Below are positions 1 to 8,766 of a stretch of 64,000 bases of DNA, piece by piece (the first letter of the stretch is position 1; each line of letters opens with the position of its first letter). A model generated the notes under the pieces. The model did not search any database and had not been told where the DNA came from. It saw only the letters and a program-made list of their open reading frames with translations. The DNA comes from Paracoccus sp. S-4012 (GTDB lineage: Bacteria > Pseudomonadota > Alphaproteobacteria > Rhodobacterales > Rhodobacteraceae). The DNA lies in the NCBI RefSeq assembly GCF_009674885.1, contig NZ_WKKA01000007.1:124001-188000 (forward strand), given 5' to 3'. Made by a program: the position numbers and the translations under genes.

Positions 1-809
1 ACGACGTTCTCGTGCCACCACTTCTCGCAGATCACGCGCGGGAAGTTCATCCACACCGCCGAGCCGCGCAGATGCGCCGCGTTCGACATCAGCTCATGCC
101 CGCCGAGATGCGATTCGAAGACCTTGCGGCAGGTCTCGACCGTCTCCTCCTTGGTCATGTGCTCGAAGCCCATGCGGTCCCAGACTTCCTGCGTCGTCTC
201 GACGATGAAGGTCGCGGTGTTCTCGTCGAACTGGTAGACATGGGCCCACATCCAGCCGGCGTCGGTCTTCTCGAAGATGAAGGTGAAGGCGTCGTTGAAG
301 TTCTGATGCGTGCCGAGCCAGATGAACTTGCACAGCCGGGTGTCGATGTCGGGCTTGAAGACGTCGGCATATTCCGCCCGCACGCGGCTGTTGATGCCGT
401 CGGCGCCGACCACGAGGTCGTAGTCCTGGCGGTATTCCTCGGCCGACTTGAACTCGGTCTCGAAGCGCATCTCGACGCCCAGCTCGCGGGCGCGCGCCTG
501 CAGCAGGACCAGCATCTGCTTGCGGCCGAGCCCGGCGAAACCGTGCCCGCCCGAGACGATCCGCTCGCCCTCCTTCACGACGGCGATATCGTCCCAGTAG
601 ATGAAGCTGTCGCGGATCGCGTCGGTGGACTTGGGGTCGTTCTTCTGCATCCGCTCGAGCGCGTCGTCGCTGAGGACCACGCCCCAGCCGAAGGTGTCGT
701 TGGCGCGGTTGCGCTCGATCACCGTGACCTCATGGGCCGGGTCGCGCAGCTTCATGCTGATGGCGAAATAGAGCCCCGCAGGCCCTCCTCCCAGGCACAG
801 AACCTTCAT
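1..809 (-). CDS. FAD-dependent aromatic-CoA monooxygenase, N-terminal part (3' end outside window)
   Basis: About 269 residues are visible, running off the left edge. The protein opens with a dinucleotide-binding glycine motif (LGGGPAGLYFA) and continues with the ERNRANDTFGWGVV segment and a DLVVGADGINS motif, the pattern of class A flavin hydroxylases. The overall sequence most resembles salicylyl-CoA 5-hydroxylase or anthraniloyl-CoA monooxygenase, in which this flavin domain is fused to an old-yellow-enzyme domain of about 370 residues. Whether that second domain is present cannot be seen. Such enzymes hydroxylate CoA-activated aromatic acids in the cytoplasm using NAD(P)H and O2. The ATG at 809 follows a GGGAGAG ribosome-binding site. 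The substrate is inferred from family resemblance only. Confidence 0.8.
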   Translation of the reverse strand, partial: MKVLCLGGGPAGLYFAISMKLRDPAHEVTVIERNRANDTFGWGVVLSDDALERMQKNDPKSTDAIRDSFIYWDDIAVVKEGERIVSGGHGFAGLGRKQMLVLLQARARELGVEMRFETEFKSAEEYRQDYDLVVGADGINSRVRAEYADVFKPDIDTRLCKFIWLGTHQNFNDAFTFIFEKTDAGWMWAHVYQFDENTATFIVETTQEVWDRMGFEHMTKEETVETCRKVFESHLGGHELMSNAAHLRGSAVWMNFPRVICEKWWHENV

Positions 810-888
810 CCGTCTCTCCCTCGCGCATGGCGCGTGTGTGGTGGGAGAGGTTGTGGCACGGGGAGGGGGGATGTTTCAAGCTTGAAGT

Positions 889-2217
889 TTAGGCGGGCAG
901 CACCTCGACCGCTGCGTCTGACTGCGGCTTAGCCAAAGCTTTCTGTCGCTGTCGAGCCGCGTGCAGTATCCGCTCCGTCGCATCAAGCGTGTCAAGATTC
1001 CGCGTTGCATCACAGAATTTCCAGAACTCGCCGGTTGAGTGAAAGCCTTGAGGATTGATCAGGAAATTTCCCAGCATCGGCCGGATCAGGTTCCGCAGTT
1101 GACTGATACAAGTATCATTGACGCCCAAGGTCCAGTTTTCACCATGTGTCGCGCTGTTCCGCCTAGCTCGGAGGTGAAGCCCCACGATCTCAGCAACATG
1201 GCTATCCGAATAGAACGACGCGACACGCCTGATAAGAACGTCTGACTTTTCCTCCTGCCCGCCAGCAATCACCTCCAGCAACCGCCATCCTGAAAAGATG
1301 GACTTAGATGACTGATGTTCGCTGAATGCATCATAGTACAAGAGGAGCGCCGCCTCACATTTTTCTCGCCAACACGACTGAACTACGGCATCCAGAACTC
1401 TGCCGACCTCCGCTGTTACGCTCGATATCCTCTCTTCCAGAGGCTGTGCAGGCAAGCGTCTCTTCGGCACCCACTCGGTATACCAGAAACCCTCGTAAGC
1501 GGATTGACCAGCCAGGTTGTGCACCGTGGACTGCGGGCCGATCAACAGTTGCAGCGAGGGCTTGTGGACCGACTTTCCGAAAATGTCAAAGGACTCGGAG
1601 CCGTCCACAAATGTTGTGCAACCGATAATCATGGCGATGGTCTTGTAGGCACGCTCAAAGGCGTCTTCCGGGGCGTTAGCGTACACCTTTGCTACGATAG
1701 TTTCATAGCTCGGATGATCGGAAAAGATTGTTTCAAACAGATACTTCGACTCATGTCGGATGCGCTCGCGCTCCCTCTCAATCGCAGCAGAAACGTCACC
1801 GGATATCTCCGGGAAGAACGTTACCCTCTGATCCAAGACAGGTAGAGGAGGCTTCAAGATCCCCGTTTTCCCCCATATCGAAAATGCGACAAGGTACGGA
1901 AGCTTTTTCCCGCGCAGCTTCTTTCGTTCCTCTGTATAGAGCGCGATGAATTGATCAGGCGTTGGCTCCTGGACGCGCCGCGAAGCGCGCTTAATGGCAG
2001 TCTCGTGGATAAACCCCGTCACTTGTGAATCCCGAACTGCTGTCTTGAGGAGTTCGATCCAGTAGTCGTCGCCGCCAAACCGACTGAAGGAGGTCGATCC
2101 ATCATCATTGATGGTACGGCTCTGCGATAAACCATGCAGAATTACTTTAGCTGAGTTCTTGTCTTGCCAACTAATCACCTCCTCACCCCCACACCCCCTC
2201 AAACTCGCGCCATTCAC
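889..2217 (-). CDS. Hypothetical protein with C-terminal HEPN-like (RNxxxH) RNase motif
   Basis: A protein of up to 442 residues that I do not recognise as a named family. The C-terminal third looks like a HEPN domain: helical segments around residues 285-320 (ending WRLLEVI) are followed by R-N-S-A-T-H at 353-358, which fits the R-x4-6-H active site of HEPN ribonucleases, including the N or D usual after the Arg. HEPN proteins of this layout (Apea-like) are often found in antiphage or toxin systems, but no partner antitoxin or nucleotidyltransferase is adjacent. Base composition is clearly lower in G+C than its neighbours, suggesting horizontal gain. The start is uncertain: the ATG at 2217 lies inside the end of thyX, while a GTG at 2178 sits directly against an AGGAGG and is poorly spaced. 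Confidence 0.6.
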   Translation of the reverse strand: MNGASLRGCGGEEVISWQDKNSAKVILHGLSQSRTINDDGSTSFSRFGGDDYWIELLKTAVRDSQVTGFIHETAIKRASRRVQEPTPDQFIALYTEERKKLRGKKLPYLVAFSIWGKTGILKPPLPVLDQRVTFFPEISGDVSAAIERERERIRHESKYLFETIFSDHPSYETIVAKVYANAPEDAFERAYKTIAMIIGCTTFVDGSESFDIFGKSVHKPSLQLLIGPQSTVHNLAGQSAYEGFWYTEWVPKRRLPAQPLEERISSVTAEVGRVLDAVVQSCWREKCEAALLLYYDAFSEHQSSKSIFSGWRLLEVIAGGQEEKSDVLIRRVASFYSDSHVAEIVGLHLRARRNSATHGENWTLGVNDTCISQLRNLIRPMLGNFLINPQGFHSTGEFWKFCDATRNLDTLDATERILHAARQRQKALAKPQSDAAVEVLPA

Positions 2218-3088
2218 CCTTGCTCATCCCGCTCGTCTCCTGCGTGACCGCCTCCCCGCGCAGCCGCCGCCGTATCACCTCCACCCCCTTCGCGGACAAC
2301 TGCACCCCGCCCAGCCGGTAATCCTCGAACGCCGCATGTGCCGCCGGGACCCAGTCGGCGACGATCTGTCCCATCACCTCGGCATAGGCGCGGATTTCCC
2401 ATTGCGCGTGGGCGTCGGCGCGCAGGCGCAGGAAGTGGAACAGGTTGTGCAAATCGCATTTCCAGTACCACTGGGTATAGACCGAGGCCGGCAGGTTCAT
2501 CCGCGCCAGCTCCCGCGCGAGGCCCTGCTGGCCGTCTGTGGACAGCATCGCCTCGTAATGGTCATAGGCCCGCGTCGCGTCCTCGCGCAGCAGGTCCAGC
2601 ACCCGCGCCGCCTCCGCCCCCTCCAGCACGGCGCCGCGGCCCTGGTGGTTGACCGAGGATTGCGCCGCCAGATGCTCGGGCGAGGGCGTGTAAAACTCGC
2701 GCTCGAGGATCGAATAGCGGGCGGAATATTCGTTCACATTGGCGGTGCGGTGCCTGATCCACTGCCGGGCCACGAAGACCGGCAGCTTGACGTGGAACTT
2801 GACCTCGCACATCTCGAACGGGGTCGAGTGCCAGTGCCGCATCAGGTAGCGGATCAGCCCGGCATCGTCGCTGACCTTCTTGGTGCCGGCCCCGTAGCTG
2901 ACCCGCGCCGCCTGCACGATGGCCGAATCATCGCCCATGTAGTCGATGACCCGCACGAAGCCGTGGTCGAGGACCGGATGCGCGGTGTAGAGGCGCGCCT
3001 CCATGCCGGGGCTGACGGGCCGCAGCGTGGGGCGGGGCGCGGCGCGGGAGGCCTCGATCTCGGCTTGCTGTTCGGGGGTCAGGGTCAT
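2183..3088 (-). CDS. thyX: FAD-dependent thymidylate synthase ThyX
   Basis: A 301-residue ThyX, which methylates dUMP to dTMP using methylene-tetrahydrofolate, FAD and NADPH, so no dihydrofolate is produced. The family signature is present as [15 protein letters not shown] from about residue 112; this ThyX motif binds FAD and dUMP. The start chosen is the ATG at 3088, with AGGAGG six bases upstream; longer in-frame extensions upstream look non-coding. Its 3' end overlaps the longest form of the following HEPN-motif gene on the same strand. It is divergent from the glyoxalase gene at 3225. Confidence 0.95.
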   Translation of the reverse strand: MTLTPEQQAEIEASRAAPRPTLRPVSPGMEARLYTAHPVLDHGFVRVIDYMGDDSAIVQAARVSYGAGTKKVSDDAGLIRYLMRHWHSTPFEMCEVKFHVKLPVFVARQWIRHRTANVNEYSARYSILEREFYTPSPEHLAAQSSVNHQGRGAVLEGAEAARVLDLLREDATRAYDHYEAMLSTDGQQGLARELARMNLPASVYTQWYWKCDLHNLFHFLRLRADAHAQWEIRAYAEVMGQIVADWVPAAHAAFEDYRLGGVQLSAKGVEVIRRRLRGEAVTQETSGMSKGEWREFEGVWG

Positions 3089-3224
3089 CGCGCGCCTCCT
3101 GTCTGCTTTCCACATCTTGTGGATCATGGCCGGGGTTCGCGCAACGGGCGGTGGCGTTCTCGCGGTGGCACCGGCGGCCGCGGCGTGGCAGGATCGGCGC
3201 GAACCGACCGCCAAGGGGGCCCGC

Positions 3225-3653
3225 ATGACGATCCGCTACCTGCACACCATGGTCCGCGTGAAGGACCTCGAGAAATCGATGGCCTTCTACCGGCTGCTGG
3301 GCCTCGAGGAGACCCGCCGGAGGGACGACGAGAAGGGCCGCTTCACGCTGGTCTTCATGGCCCCACCCGGCCAGCCGGAGACGCCGGTGGAGCTGACCTA
3401 CAACTGGGACGGGGACGAGGGCCTGCCCTCGGACAGCCGCCATTTCGGGCATCTGGCCTATGAAGTGGACGACATCTACGCCACCTGCCAGCACCTGATG
3501 GAGAACGGGGTGACGATCAACCGCCCCCCGCGCGACGGCCACATGGCCTTCATCCGCAGCCCCGACAACGTGTCGGTCGAGCTTCTGCAGAAGGGCGAGC
3601 GGCTGCCGCCCCAGGAGCCCTGGGCCAGCATGGGGAACACCGGCCACTGGTAA
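3225..3653 (+). CDS. gloA: Lactoylglutathione lyase / glyoxalase I family (VOC) protein
   Basis: A 142-residue single-domain vicinal-oxygen-chelate protein. It begins with the typical glyoxalase I segment ([17 protein letters not shown]) and contains VELTYNWD and [11 protein letters not shown], in which the His and Glu residues expected to bind the metal are present. Glyoxalase I isomerises the methylglyoxal-glutathione adduct to S-lactoylglutathione. The start is the ATG at 3225, agreeing with family length; GGGG lies a few bases upstream. It is divergent from thyX and followed immediately by a strong terminator. A related VOC enzyme with another substrate is possible but less likely. Confidence 0.9.
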   Translation: MTIRYLHTMVRVKDLEKSMAFYRLLGLEETRRRDDEKGRFTLVFMAPPGQPETPVELTYNWDGDEGLPSDSRHFGHLAYEVDDIYATCQHLMENGVTINRPPRDGHMAFIRSPDNVSVELLQKGERLPPQEPWASMGNTGHW

Positions 3654-3656
3654 GCA

Positions 3657-3680
3657 AAAGGGCGCCTCTCGGCGCCCTTT
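3657..3680. terminator. Bidirectional intrinsic terminator between gloA and the DEAD-box helicase gene
   Basis: Perfect 10-bp stem AAAGGGCGCC/GGCGCCCTTT with a TCTC loop. T residues follow the stem on the plus strand and an A-rich flank gives U residues on the minus strand. It lies 3 bases after gloA and 6 bases before the end of the convergent helicase gene, so it can serve both. Confidence 0.85.
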
Positions 3681-3686
3681 CCTGTC

Positions 3687-5045
3687 TCAGCCCCGCGCCC
3701 GCTGCGCGGATTTCGGCGCCCGCGAGGGCCGCCCCGCCGGGCGGTTGCGCTGCTGCGGCTTGTTGCCGCCGCCGTTCCGCCGCGGCGGCTCGGGACGGGC
3801 CGGGGGCTCGCCGCCGATGACCGGGATCTCGGCCTTCATCGCCCGCTCGATGTCCTTCAGCGCGCTCCACTCGTCCGGGGCGCAGAAGGCCACGGCGCGG
3901 CCGTCGCGGCCGGCGCGGGCGGTGCGGCCGATGCGGTGGACGTAGTTCTCGGGGACGTTCGGCAGGTCGTAGTTGTAGACATGCGCGACCTCGGGGATGT
4001 CGAGCCCCCGCGCCGCCACGTCGGTCGCCACCAGCACCTGCGTCTGCCCGGCGCGGAACGCGGAAAGCGCCCGCTCGCGCTGCCCCTGGCTCTTGTTGCC
4101 GTGGATCGCGGCGACCGAGAAGCCCCACTTCTCCATCAGCTTCGAAAGCTTGTCAGAGCCGTGCTTGGTGCGGCCGAAGACGATCGCCAGCTCGCCGGGA
4201 TGCTTGGCCACATATTCGGCCAGCAGCGCCGCCTTGTCGCCCTGGTTCACGAAGTGGACGCCCTGCGCGATCTTCTCGGCCGCTTTGCCGGGCGGGTTCA
4301 CCGCCACGCGGACCGGATCGGTCAGGTAGCTGTCGGCCAGCTCCTCCATCAGCTTCGGCATGGTGGCGCTGAACAGAAGCGTCTGGCGGTTCTTCGGCAG
4401 CACCCGCGCGATGCGGCGCAGCGCGTGGATGAAGCCGATGTCGAGCATCTGGTCGGCCTCGTCCAGCACCAGATAGCTGGTCTGGCTGAGGTCCACGGCG
4501 CCGCGGTCGATCAGGTCGATCAGCCGGCCCGGCGTCGCGACGAGCACATCCACGCCGCGCGAGAGCCGCTCGGCCTGTGCGTTCAGCGAGGCGCCGCCGA
4601 CGACGCGGTAGGCGCGGACGGGCGTCCCCTGGGCGTAGGAGTCAACGCTGGCGGTGATCTGCGTCGCCAGTTCGCGCGTGGGAGCGAGGATCAGCGCGCG
4701 CACGGTCTTCGGCGCCGGACGCCCGCCCGCTTTCAGCAGCCGCTCGATCATCGGCAGGCCGAAGGCGGCGGTCTTGCCGGTGCCGGTCTGGGCGAGGCCC
4801 AGCAGGTCGCGGCCGGAGACGATGGCGGGGATCGCCTCGCGCTGGATCGGCGTCGGCTCGGTCATGCCGAGCGGCGGCAGGTTGGCGCAGACTTGGGCGT
4901 CGATGCCCATCTCGTAGAACGGGCCCTCGGCCAGCGGCGGGGGCGCGGGCGCGCGGCGGCCGGCGTTGGCTTCGATCGCCGCTCCGAACGGCTTGCCCCC
5001 ACGGCGCGGCGCGCGGCGGGTGCGGGTCATGGTCATGTCGTTCAT
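3687..5045 (-). CDS. DEAD-box ATP-dependent RNA helicase (RhlE-like)
   Basis: A 452-residue DEAD-box helicase. Motifs in order: Q motif (MTEPTPIQ, about 61-68), Walker A AQTGTGKT (85-92), PTRELA, DEAD (195-198), SAT (226-228), VATDVAARGLDIP, and HRIGRTAR near residue 370. The C-terminus is a short basic Pro/Arg/Gly-rich tail, as in RhlE-type enzymes that remodel ribosome-assembly intermediates or structured mRNA. The ATG at 5045 (MNDMTM) is chosen because upstream codons look non-coding; its Shine-Dalgarno (GAAGA) is weak. It is transcribed alone and ends at the terminator shared with gloA. The subfamily (RhlE rather than another DEAD protein) is inferred. Confidence 0.93.
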   Translation of the reverse strand: MNDMTMTRTRRAPRRGGKPFGAAIEANAGRRAPAPPPLAEGPFYEMGIDAQVCANLPPLGMTEPTPIQREAIPAIVSGRDLLGLAQTGTGKTAAFGLPMIERLLKAGGRPAPKTVRALILAPTRELATQITASVDSYAQGTPVRAYRVVGGASLNAQAERLSRGVDVLVATPGRLIDLIDRGAVDLSQTSYLVLDEADQMLDIGFIHALRRIARVLPKNRQTLLFSATMPKLMEELADSYLTDPVRVAVNPPGKAAEKIAQGVHFVNQGDKAALLAEYVAKHPGELAIVFGRTKHGSDKLSKLMEKWGFSVAAIHGNKSQGQRERALSAFRAGQTQVLVATDVAARGLDIPEVAHVYNYDLPNVPENYVHRIGRTARAGRDGRAVAFCAPDEWSALKDIERAMKAEIPVIGGEPPARPEPPRRNGGGNKPQQRNRPAGRPSRAPKSAQRARG

Positions 5046-5313
5046 GTCTTCAATATTCTTTCGGTCGCCGCCCCGCCCCCGTATCGGGCGCAAGCGGCTG
5101 TCGCCGATGCGAATGGCGCATCCGGCAGGCGTCGGGGCGCGGGCGTGTGATACGAAGCCCGCTGGCACCCACGCGTGAAACGGGAACCTGTGAGGTGTCG
5201 GGCCAAGGCGGGGCAAAACCCCCGCGGCTGCTCACGCGGCAGCAGGCGGCGACGGGGGACAGATGAGGGGCGGGCGCCCGGAAGTCAAGGACAACCGCGG
5301 TGCGCGCCGCCGA

Positions 5314-5673
5314 TCATTCGCGCATCCGCCCCGTCCGGTCGCCGTCCCCGCGAACCTGGTCGTCATCCCCGAAGCGGGCGTCGTCGTCCGACTCGTCCTC
5401 GCCCTCGCCCACATACTTGGCCGAGAGCATGATCGAGTGGTTGTCGTGGCTGCGGTCCATCACGACGTCCGCGGGGATCTCGCCCGTCAGCCAGTCGCGG
5501 ACCTCCTCACGCGCGTCGACCGGCTCGATCTGCTCGAGTTCGGCGATATAGGCGACAAAGGCGCGCTGGTCGCCGTCGATATCCTCGAGCACCTCTTCCT
5601 CGGCATCGGGCCAGCGGCTCCGGATCGCCTCCGAGAAGGCCGCCCAGTTCTCCTGCACGTGCTGCCATTTCAT
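5314..5673 (-). CDS. CsbD-like small acidic protein
   Basis: 119 residues. The first 65 follow the spacing of CsbD stress-response proteins: a tryptophan-containing start (MKWQHVQENWAAF), RWPDAEEEVLEDIDGD, and a final DW. The tail (about residues 75-119) is hydrophilic and rich in Asp, Glu and Arg, and not part of the family. CsbD proteins are stress-induced and of unknown biochemical role. The gene is monocistronic. The 268-bp gap between it and the helicase start (5046-5313) shows no other gene or clear signal. The family match is moderate, based on pattern only. Confidence 0.6.
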   Translation of the reverse strand: MKWQHVQENWAAFSEAIRSRWPDAEEEVLEDIDGDQRAFVAYIAELEQIEPVDAREEVRDWLTGEIPADVVMDRSHDNHSIMLSAKYVGEGEDESDDDARFGDDDQVRGDGDRTGRMRE

Positions 5674-5759
5674 GTCGGAACGCCCTTCTTGCGTCTGTTG
5701 CGCGGGGGCCGCCCCGCGCCTCTCCCCGCGTCAACCGCGCAGGCGGGGCCGGGTTCCGG

Positions 5760-7628
5760 TCAGGGCGCCGTGGACCACCAGGCATCCGGCATCCAGCCGG
5801 GCCAGTCGCCATAGAGCGGCACCTGCGCCGGATAGGCCAGCCGCGCGCTGCGGGCGAGGCGCGAGACCTGCGGAAAGCCGACCGGGATGACGTAGCGTCC
5901 CGCCGTCAGCACCCGGTCGAGGGCCTGCACCGCGGCGGTGTAGTCGCCGGCCGTCTCCGCCCCCAGCATCGCCGCGATCATCGCCTCGGCGGCGGGCGCG
6001 TTCATCCCCATCCAGTTGCGGCTGCCCGGCTCGGTCACGCCCTGCGCGCCCCAGTAGAGCGTCTGCTCGTTCCCCGGCGAGAGCGACAGCGCGCGCTCGT
6101 ACCAGGTCATGTCGAACCGGTAGTTGTTCGTCCGCTCGACATATTGCGCGCTGTCGAGCAGCGTGACCTGCGCCTGCATCCCCAAGGGCCGCAGCGCCTC
6201 GAGGTAGATGTCCACGATCTGCTGCACCTCCGAGGAGGAGCGCATCGAGCTTCCGGTCTGGTTCAGCAGGATCTCGAAGGCGAAGGGGCGGCCCTCGGCG
6301 TTCTTCAGCACCCCGTCCTGCACCGTCCAGCCCGCCTCCTCCAGCAGCGCGATCGCCCGGCGGATGCCGGAGCGGTCGAGCGCGCGCTCGGACCCCTCGG
6401 GCAGCGCGTAGCCCTCCAGCGTGCCGGGGGGCAGGTCGGCCGCGTATGGCGCCAGCAACTCCGCCACCCGCCCCTCCGCCGCCCCCTCGTCCATCGCCAG
6501 CGGCGAGTTGGCGAAATAGGACGTGATGCGAGGGTCGTCGCCCCCGGTCAGCGTGGCGTTGATGAAGCGGAAGTTGAACGCCTCGATCATCGCCTGCCGC
6601 ACGCGCCAGTCCGCGAACAGCGGGTTGCGGGTGTTCATCACCAGCCCGACGATCCCCGAGGGCCGCTGATGCGGGATCTCCTCCTTCACCACCGCGCCCG
6701 AGGTCACCGCCGGGAAGCCGTAGTCGCGCGCCCAGCGGGCGGCGTTCTGCTCGCGCCAGATGTCGATCTCGCCGGCCTTGAAGGCCTCGAACATGGCGTT
6801 GCTGTCGGCAAAATAGTCGTAGCGGATGGTGTCGAAGTTGTTGAGCCCCTGCGTCAGCGGCAGGTCCCTGGCCCAGTAGTCCGGGTTGCGGCGGAAGCTG
6901 ATCGAACGTCCGGGATCGACCGCGCCCACGACATAGGGGCCGGAGCCGATGGGCACCTCCATCGAACTCGCGGTGAAATCCTGCCCCTCCCACTGGGCTT
7001 TCTTGAGGATCGGTCGCATCCCCATCAGCAGCGCAAGCTCGCGGTCGGGGGTGTTGAAGGTGAAGCGCACCGAACGCTCGCCGGTCTGCTCCATCGCCGC
7101 GACCTTGCCCCAGGTGCCGAGGTAGCGCGGATGCCCCTCGGTCCCGAGCGTCTCGTAGGACCACATCACGTCCTCGACCGTGACCGGGCTGCCATCCGAG
7201 AAGCGCGCCTCGGGCCGCAGCGTGAACTCGACCCAGCTCCGCGCCGCGTCTGTCTCGACCGTCTCGCAGAGCAGGCAATAGAGCGTGAAGGGCTCGTCCA
7301 CCGAACGCAGCATCAGCGTCTCGACCACCAGATTCGGCTGGATCGACAGCGGCATCACCGGGTTGCCCTTCAGCACCCAGGGCCTCAGCGAATCGAAGCT
7401 GCCCGGCTCGGCGAGGCGAATCGTCCCGCGCTTGGGCGCTTCGGGATCGGCATAGGGCAGGTGCGCAAGGTCGGCCGGAAGCGCGGGCTCGCCCACCATC
7501 GCGATGCCATGCGACGGCTCCGCGAGGCTTGCCCGCGGCATCGCGGCCACACCGATCAGGGCGGTGAGGAGGAGCGCAGGAACCCCGCCGATCGCGCGAA
7601 TGTCAGGAGATTTGAAGATTCGCGCCAT
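5760..7628 (-). CDS. ABC transporter periplasmic oligopeptide-binding protein (family 5, YejA-like)
   Basis: 622 residues. An N-terminal signal peptide (hydrophobic residues about 13-36, cleavage near ASLA-E) leads into a family 5 extracellular solute-binding protein. Characteristic segments are PYADPEAPKRGTIRLAEPGSFD near the mature N-terminus, DVMWSYETL and NMNAPAAEAMI-like text near the end. The long length and the PEAPKRG opening fit the YejA subgroup, which binds oligopeptides for YejBEF. No permease or ATPase genes are adjacent, so the partners must lie elsewhere. The ATG at 7628 follows AGAGGGCTAAGG. The peptide ligand is inferred from the family. Confidence 0.88.
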   Translation of the reverse strand: MARIFKSPDIRAIGGVPALLLTALIGVAAMPRASLAEPSHGIAMVGEPALPADLAHLPYADPEAPKRGTIRLAEPGSFDSLRPWVLKGNPVMPLSIQPNLVVETLMLRSVDEPFTLYCLLCETVETDAARSWVEFTLRPEARFSDGSPVTVEDVMWSYETLGTEGHPRYLGTWGKVAAMEQTGERSVRFTFNTPDRELALLMGMRPILKKAQWEGQDFTASSMEVPIGSGPYVVGAVDPGRSISFRRNPDYWARDLPLTQGLNNFDTIRYDYFADSNAMFEAFKAGEIDIWREQNAARWARDYGFPAVTSGAVVKEEIPHQRPSGIVGLVMNTRNPLFADWRVRQAMIEAFNFRFINATLTGGDDPRITSYFANSPLAMDEGAAEGRVAELLAPYAADLPPGTLEGYALPEGSERALDRSGIRRAIALLEEAGWTVQDGVLKNAEGRPFAFEILLNQTGSSMRSSSEVQQIVDIYLEALRPLGMQAQVTLLDSAQYVERTNNYRFDMTWYERALSLSPGNEQTLYWGAQGVTEPGSRNWMGMNAPAAEAMIAAMLGAETAGDYTAAVQALDRVLTAGRYVIPVGFPQVSRLARSARLAYPAQVPLYGDWPGWMPDAWWSTAP

Positions 7629-7747
7629 GCCTTAGCCCTCTCGCCTCGCTCGCGCTTCGTGACCGGCGCGTGCGCGCGAAACTACCCGTGCGTCAAAGGC
7701 TTCGCAATTTGCCCTTGGCCCGGTTGGCGGAAAAGCGTAAGGCTTGG

Positions 7748-7824
7748 GCACTGCTCGATAGGTTTCTTGCCTGTATGAAACCTGCCTCATGACTTGCGCC
7801 CGCCTTGTGCGGGCGCTTTTTTTT
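7748..7824 (+). ncRNA. Candidate small RNA ending in a strong intrinsic terminator
   Basis: No plus-strand gene lies upstream, yet this gap carries a textbook plus-strand terminator (7796-7824). Just before it is a second hairpin, AGGTTTC (7760-7766) paired with GAAACCT (7777-7783) around a 10-base loop. A possible promoter is TTGGCC at 7715-7720 and TAAGGC at 7738-7743 with a 17-base spacer, predicting a transcript of about 75 bases. The 5' end is an estimate and the promoter is weak. No resemblance to 6S, SRP or tmRNA is seen. Confidence 0.45.
7796..7824 (+). terminator. Strong intrinsic terminator
   Basis: Perfect 8-bp GC stem GCGCCCGC/GCGGGCGC with a CTTGT loop, followed by eight T residues. 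It faces the plus direction, between the minus-strand binding-protein gene and the bdhA start, so it should end transcription of the candidate small RNA. Confidence 0.85.
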
Positions 7825-7897
7825 CCGCCGCCCCGCCCTTCCCGTGCCGCGCGGCGGCTATAAGGTGCAGGGCGAGAGTGCAAACGGGAGACGGCAG

Positions 7898-8680
7898 ATG
7901 GCGGAGCGGGTGCTTGGCGGAAGGCGGGCGGTGGTCACGGGATCGAACTCGGGGATCGGGCTCGGCATTGCCCGGTCTCTGGCCGAGGCCGGGGCGGACG
8001 TGGTGCTCAACAGCTTCACCGACCGCGACGAGGACCACGCCCTCGCGCGCGACCTCGCGGCCGAGTTCGGCGTCACCGCCCGCTACATCGCCGCCGACAT
8101 GAGCCGGGCCGAGGACTGCCGGCGGCTGGTCGAGGAGGCGGGCGGCTGCGACATCCTCGTCAACAACGCGGGCATCCAGCACGTCGCGCCTATCGACGAG
8201 TTCCCGGTCGAACGCTGGGACCAGATCATCGCGATCAACCTCAGCTCCGCCTTCCACGGCACCGCCGCAGCCCTGCCGGGGATGCGCGAGCGGGGCTGGG
8301 GCCGCGTGGTCAACATCGCCTCGGCCCACGGGCTGACCGCCTCGCCCTACAAGTCCGCCTATGTCGCGGCCAAGCACGGGGTCGTCGGCCTGACCAAGGT
8401 CACGGCGCTCGAATGCGCGGGACAGGGCATCACCTGCAACGCCATCTGCCCCGGCTACGTGCTGACTCCGATCGTGGAGAAGCAGATCCCCGACCAGATG
8501 AAGACCCACGGCATGAGCCGCGAGGACGTGATCGCCAAGGTCATGCTGGCCCGCCAGCCCTCGGGCCAGTTCGCCACGGTCGAGCAGATGGGCGGCACGG
8601 CGGTGTTCCTGTGCAGCGAGGCCGCGGCGCAGATCACCGGGACGACGATCAGCGTGGACGGGGGGTGGACGGCGTTGTGA
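7898..8680 (+). CDS. bdhA: 3-hydroxybutyrate dehydrogenase (short-chain dehydrogenase)
   Basis: 260 residues of the classical short-chain dehydrogenase fold. The NAD-binding motif TGSNSGIGLGIA is near residue 15, NNAG near 90, and the catalytic Ser and YxxxK are seen in NIASAHGL and SAYVAAKHG. The segment IQHVAPIDEF and the PGYVLTPIVEKQIPDQ stretch are typical of D-beta-hydroxybutyrate dehydrogenase, which interconverts 3-hydroxybutyrate and acetoacetate in polyhydroxybutyrate and ketone-body metabolism. The ATG at 7898 has GGGAGA ten bases upstream. The gene is alone, between the small-RNA terminator and a large palindromic repeat. Confidence 0.92.
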   Translation: MAERVLGGRRAVVTGSNSGIGLGIARSLAEAGADVVLNSFTDRDEDHALARDLAAEFGVTARYIAADMSRAEDCRRLVEEAGGCDILVNNAGIQHVAPIDEFPVERWDQIIAINLSSAFHGTAAALPGMRERGWGRVVNIASAHGLTASPYKSAYVAAKHGVVGLTKVTALECAGQGITCNAICPGYVLTPIVEKQIPDQMKTHGMSREDVIAKVMLARQPSGQFATVEQMGGTAVFLCSEAAAQITGTTISVDGGWTAL

Positions 8681-8681
8681 G

Positions 8682-8763
8682 GGTGGCGGTGCGTGGAAAC
8701 CACGCACCCTACAGCCTATGCACCCTTTGAATGTAGGGTGCGTGCTCCGCACGCACCGCCACC
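8682..8763. repeat. Long intergenic double-hairpin palindrome (GGTGCGT..ACGCACC family)
   Basis: Two 32-base arms (8682-8713 and 8732-8763) are inverted copies of each other apart from the small central loops, separated by 18 bases. Each arm is itself a hairpin with GTGCGTG/CACGCAC cores. It starts just after the bdhA stop and ends just before the lysR stop, between convergent genes. A second member of the family is at 29967-30026 and a degenerate one at 33317-33344. Confidence 0.85.
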
Positions 8764-8766
8764 GCC

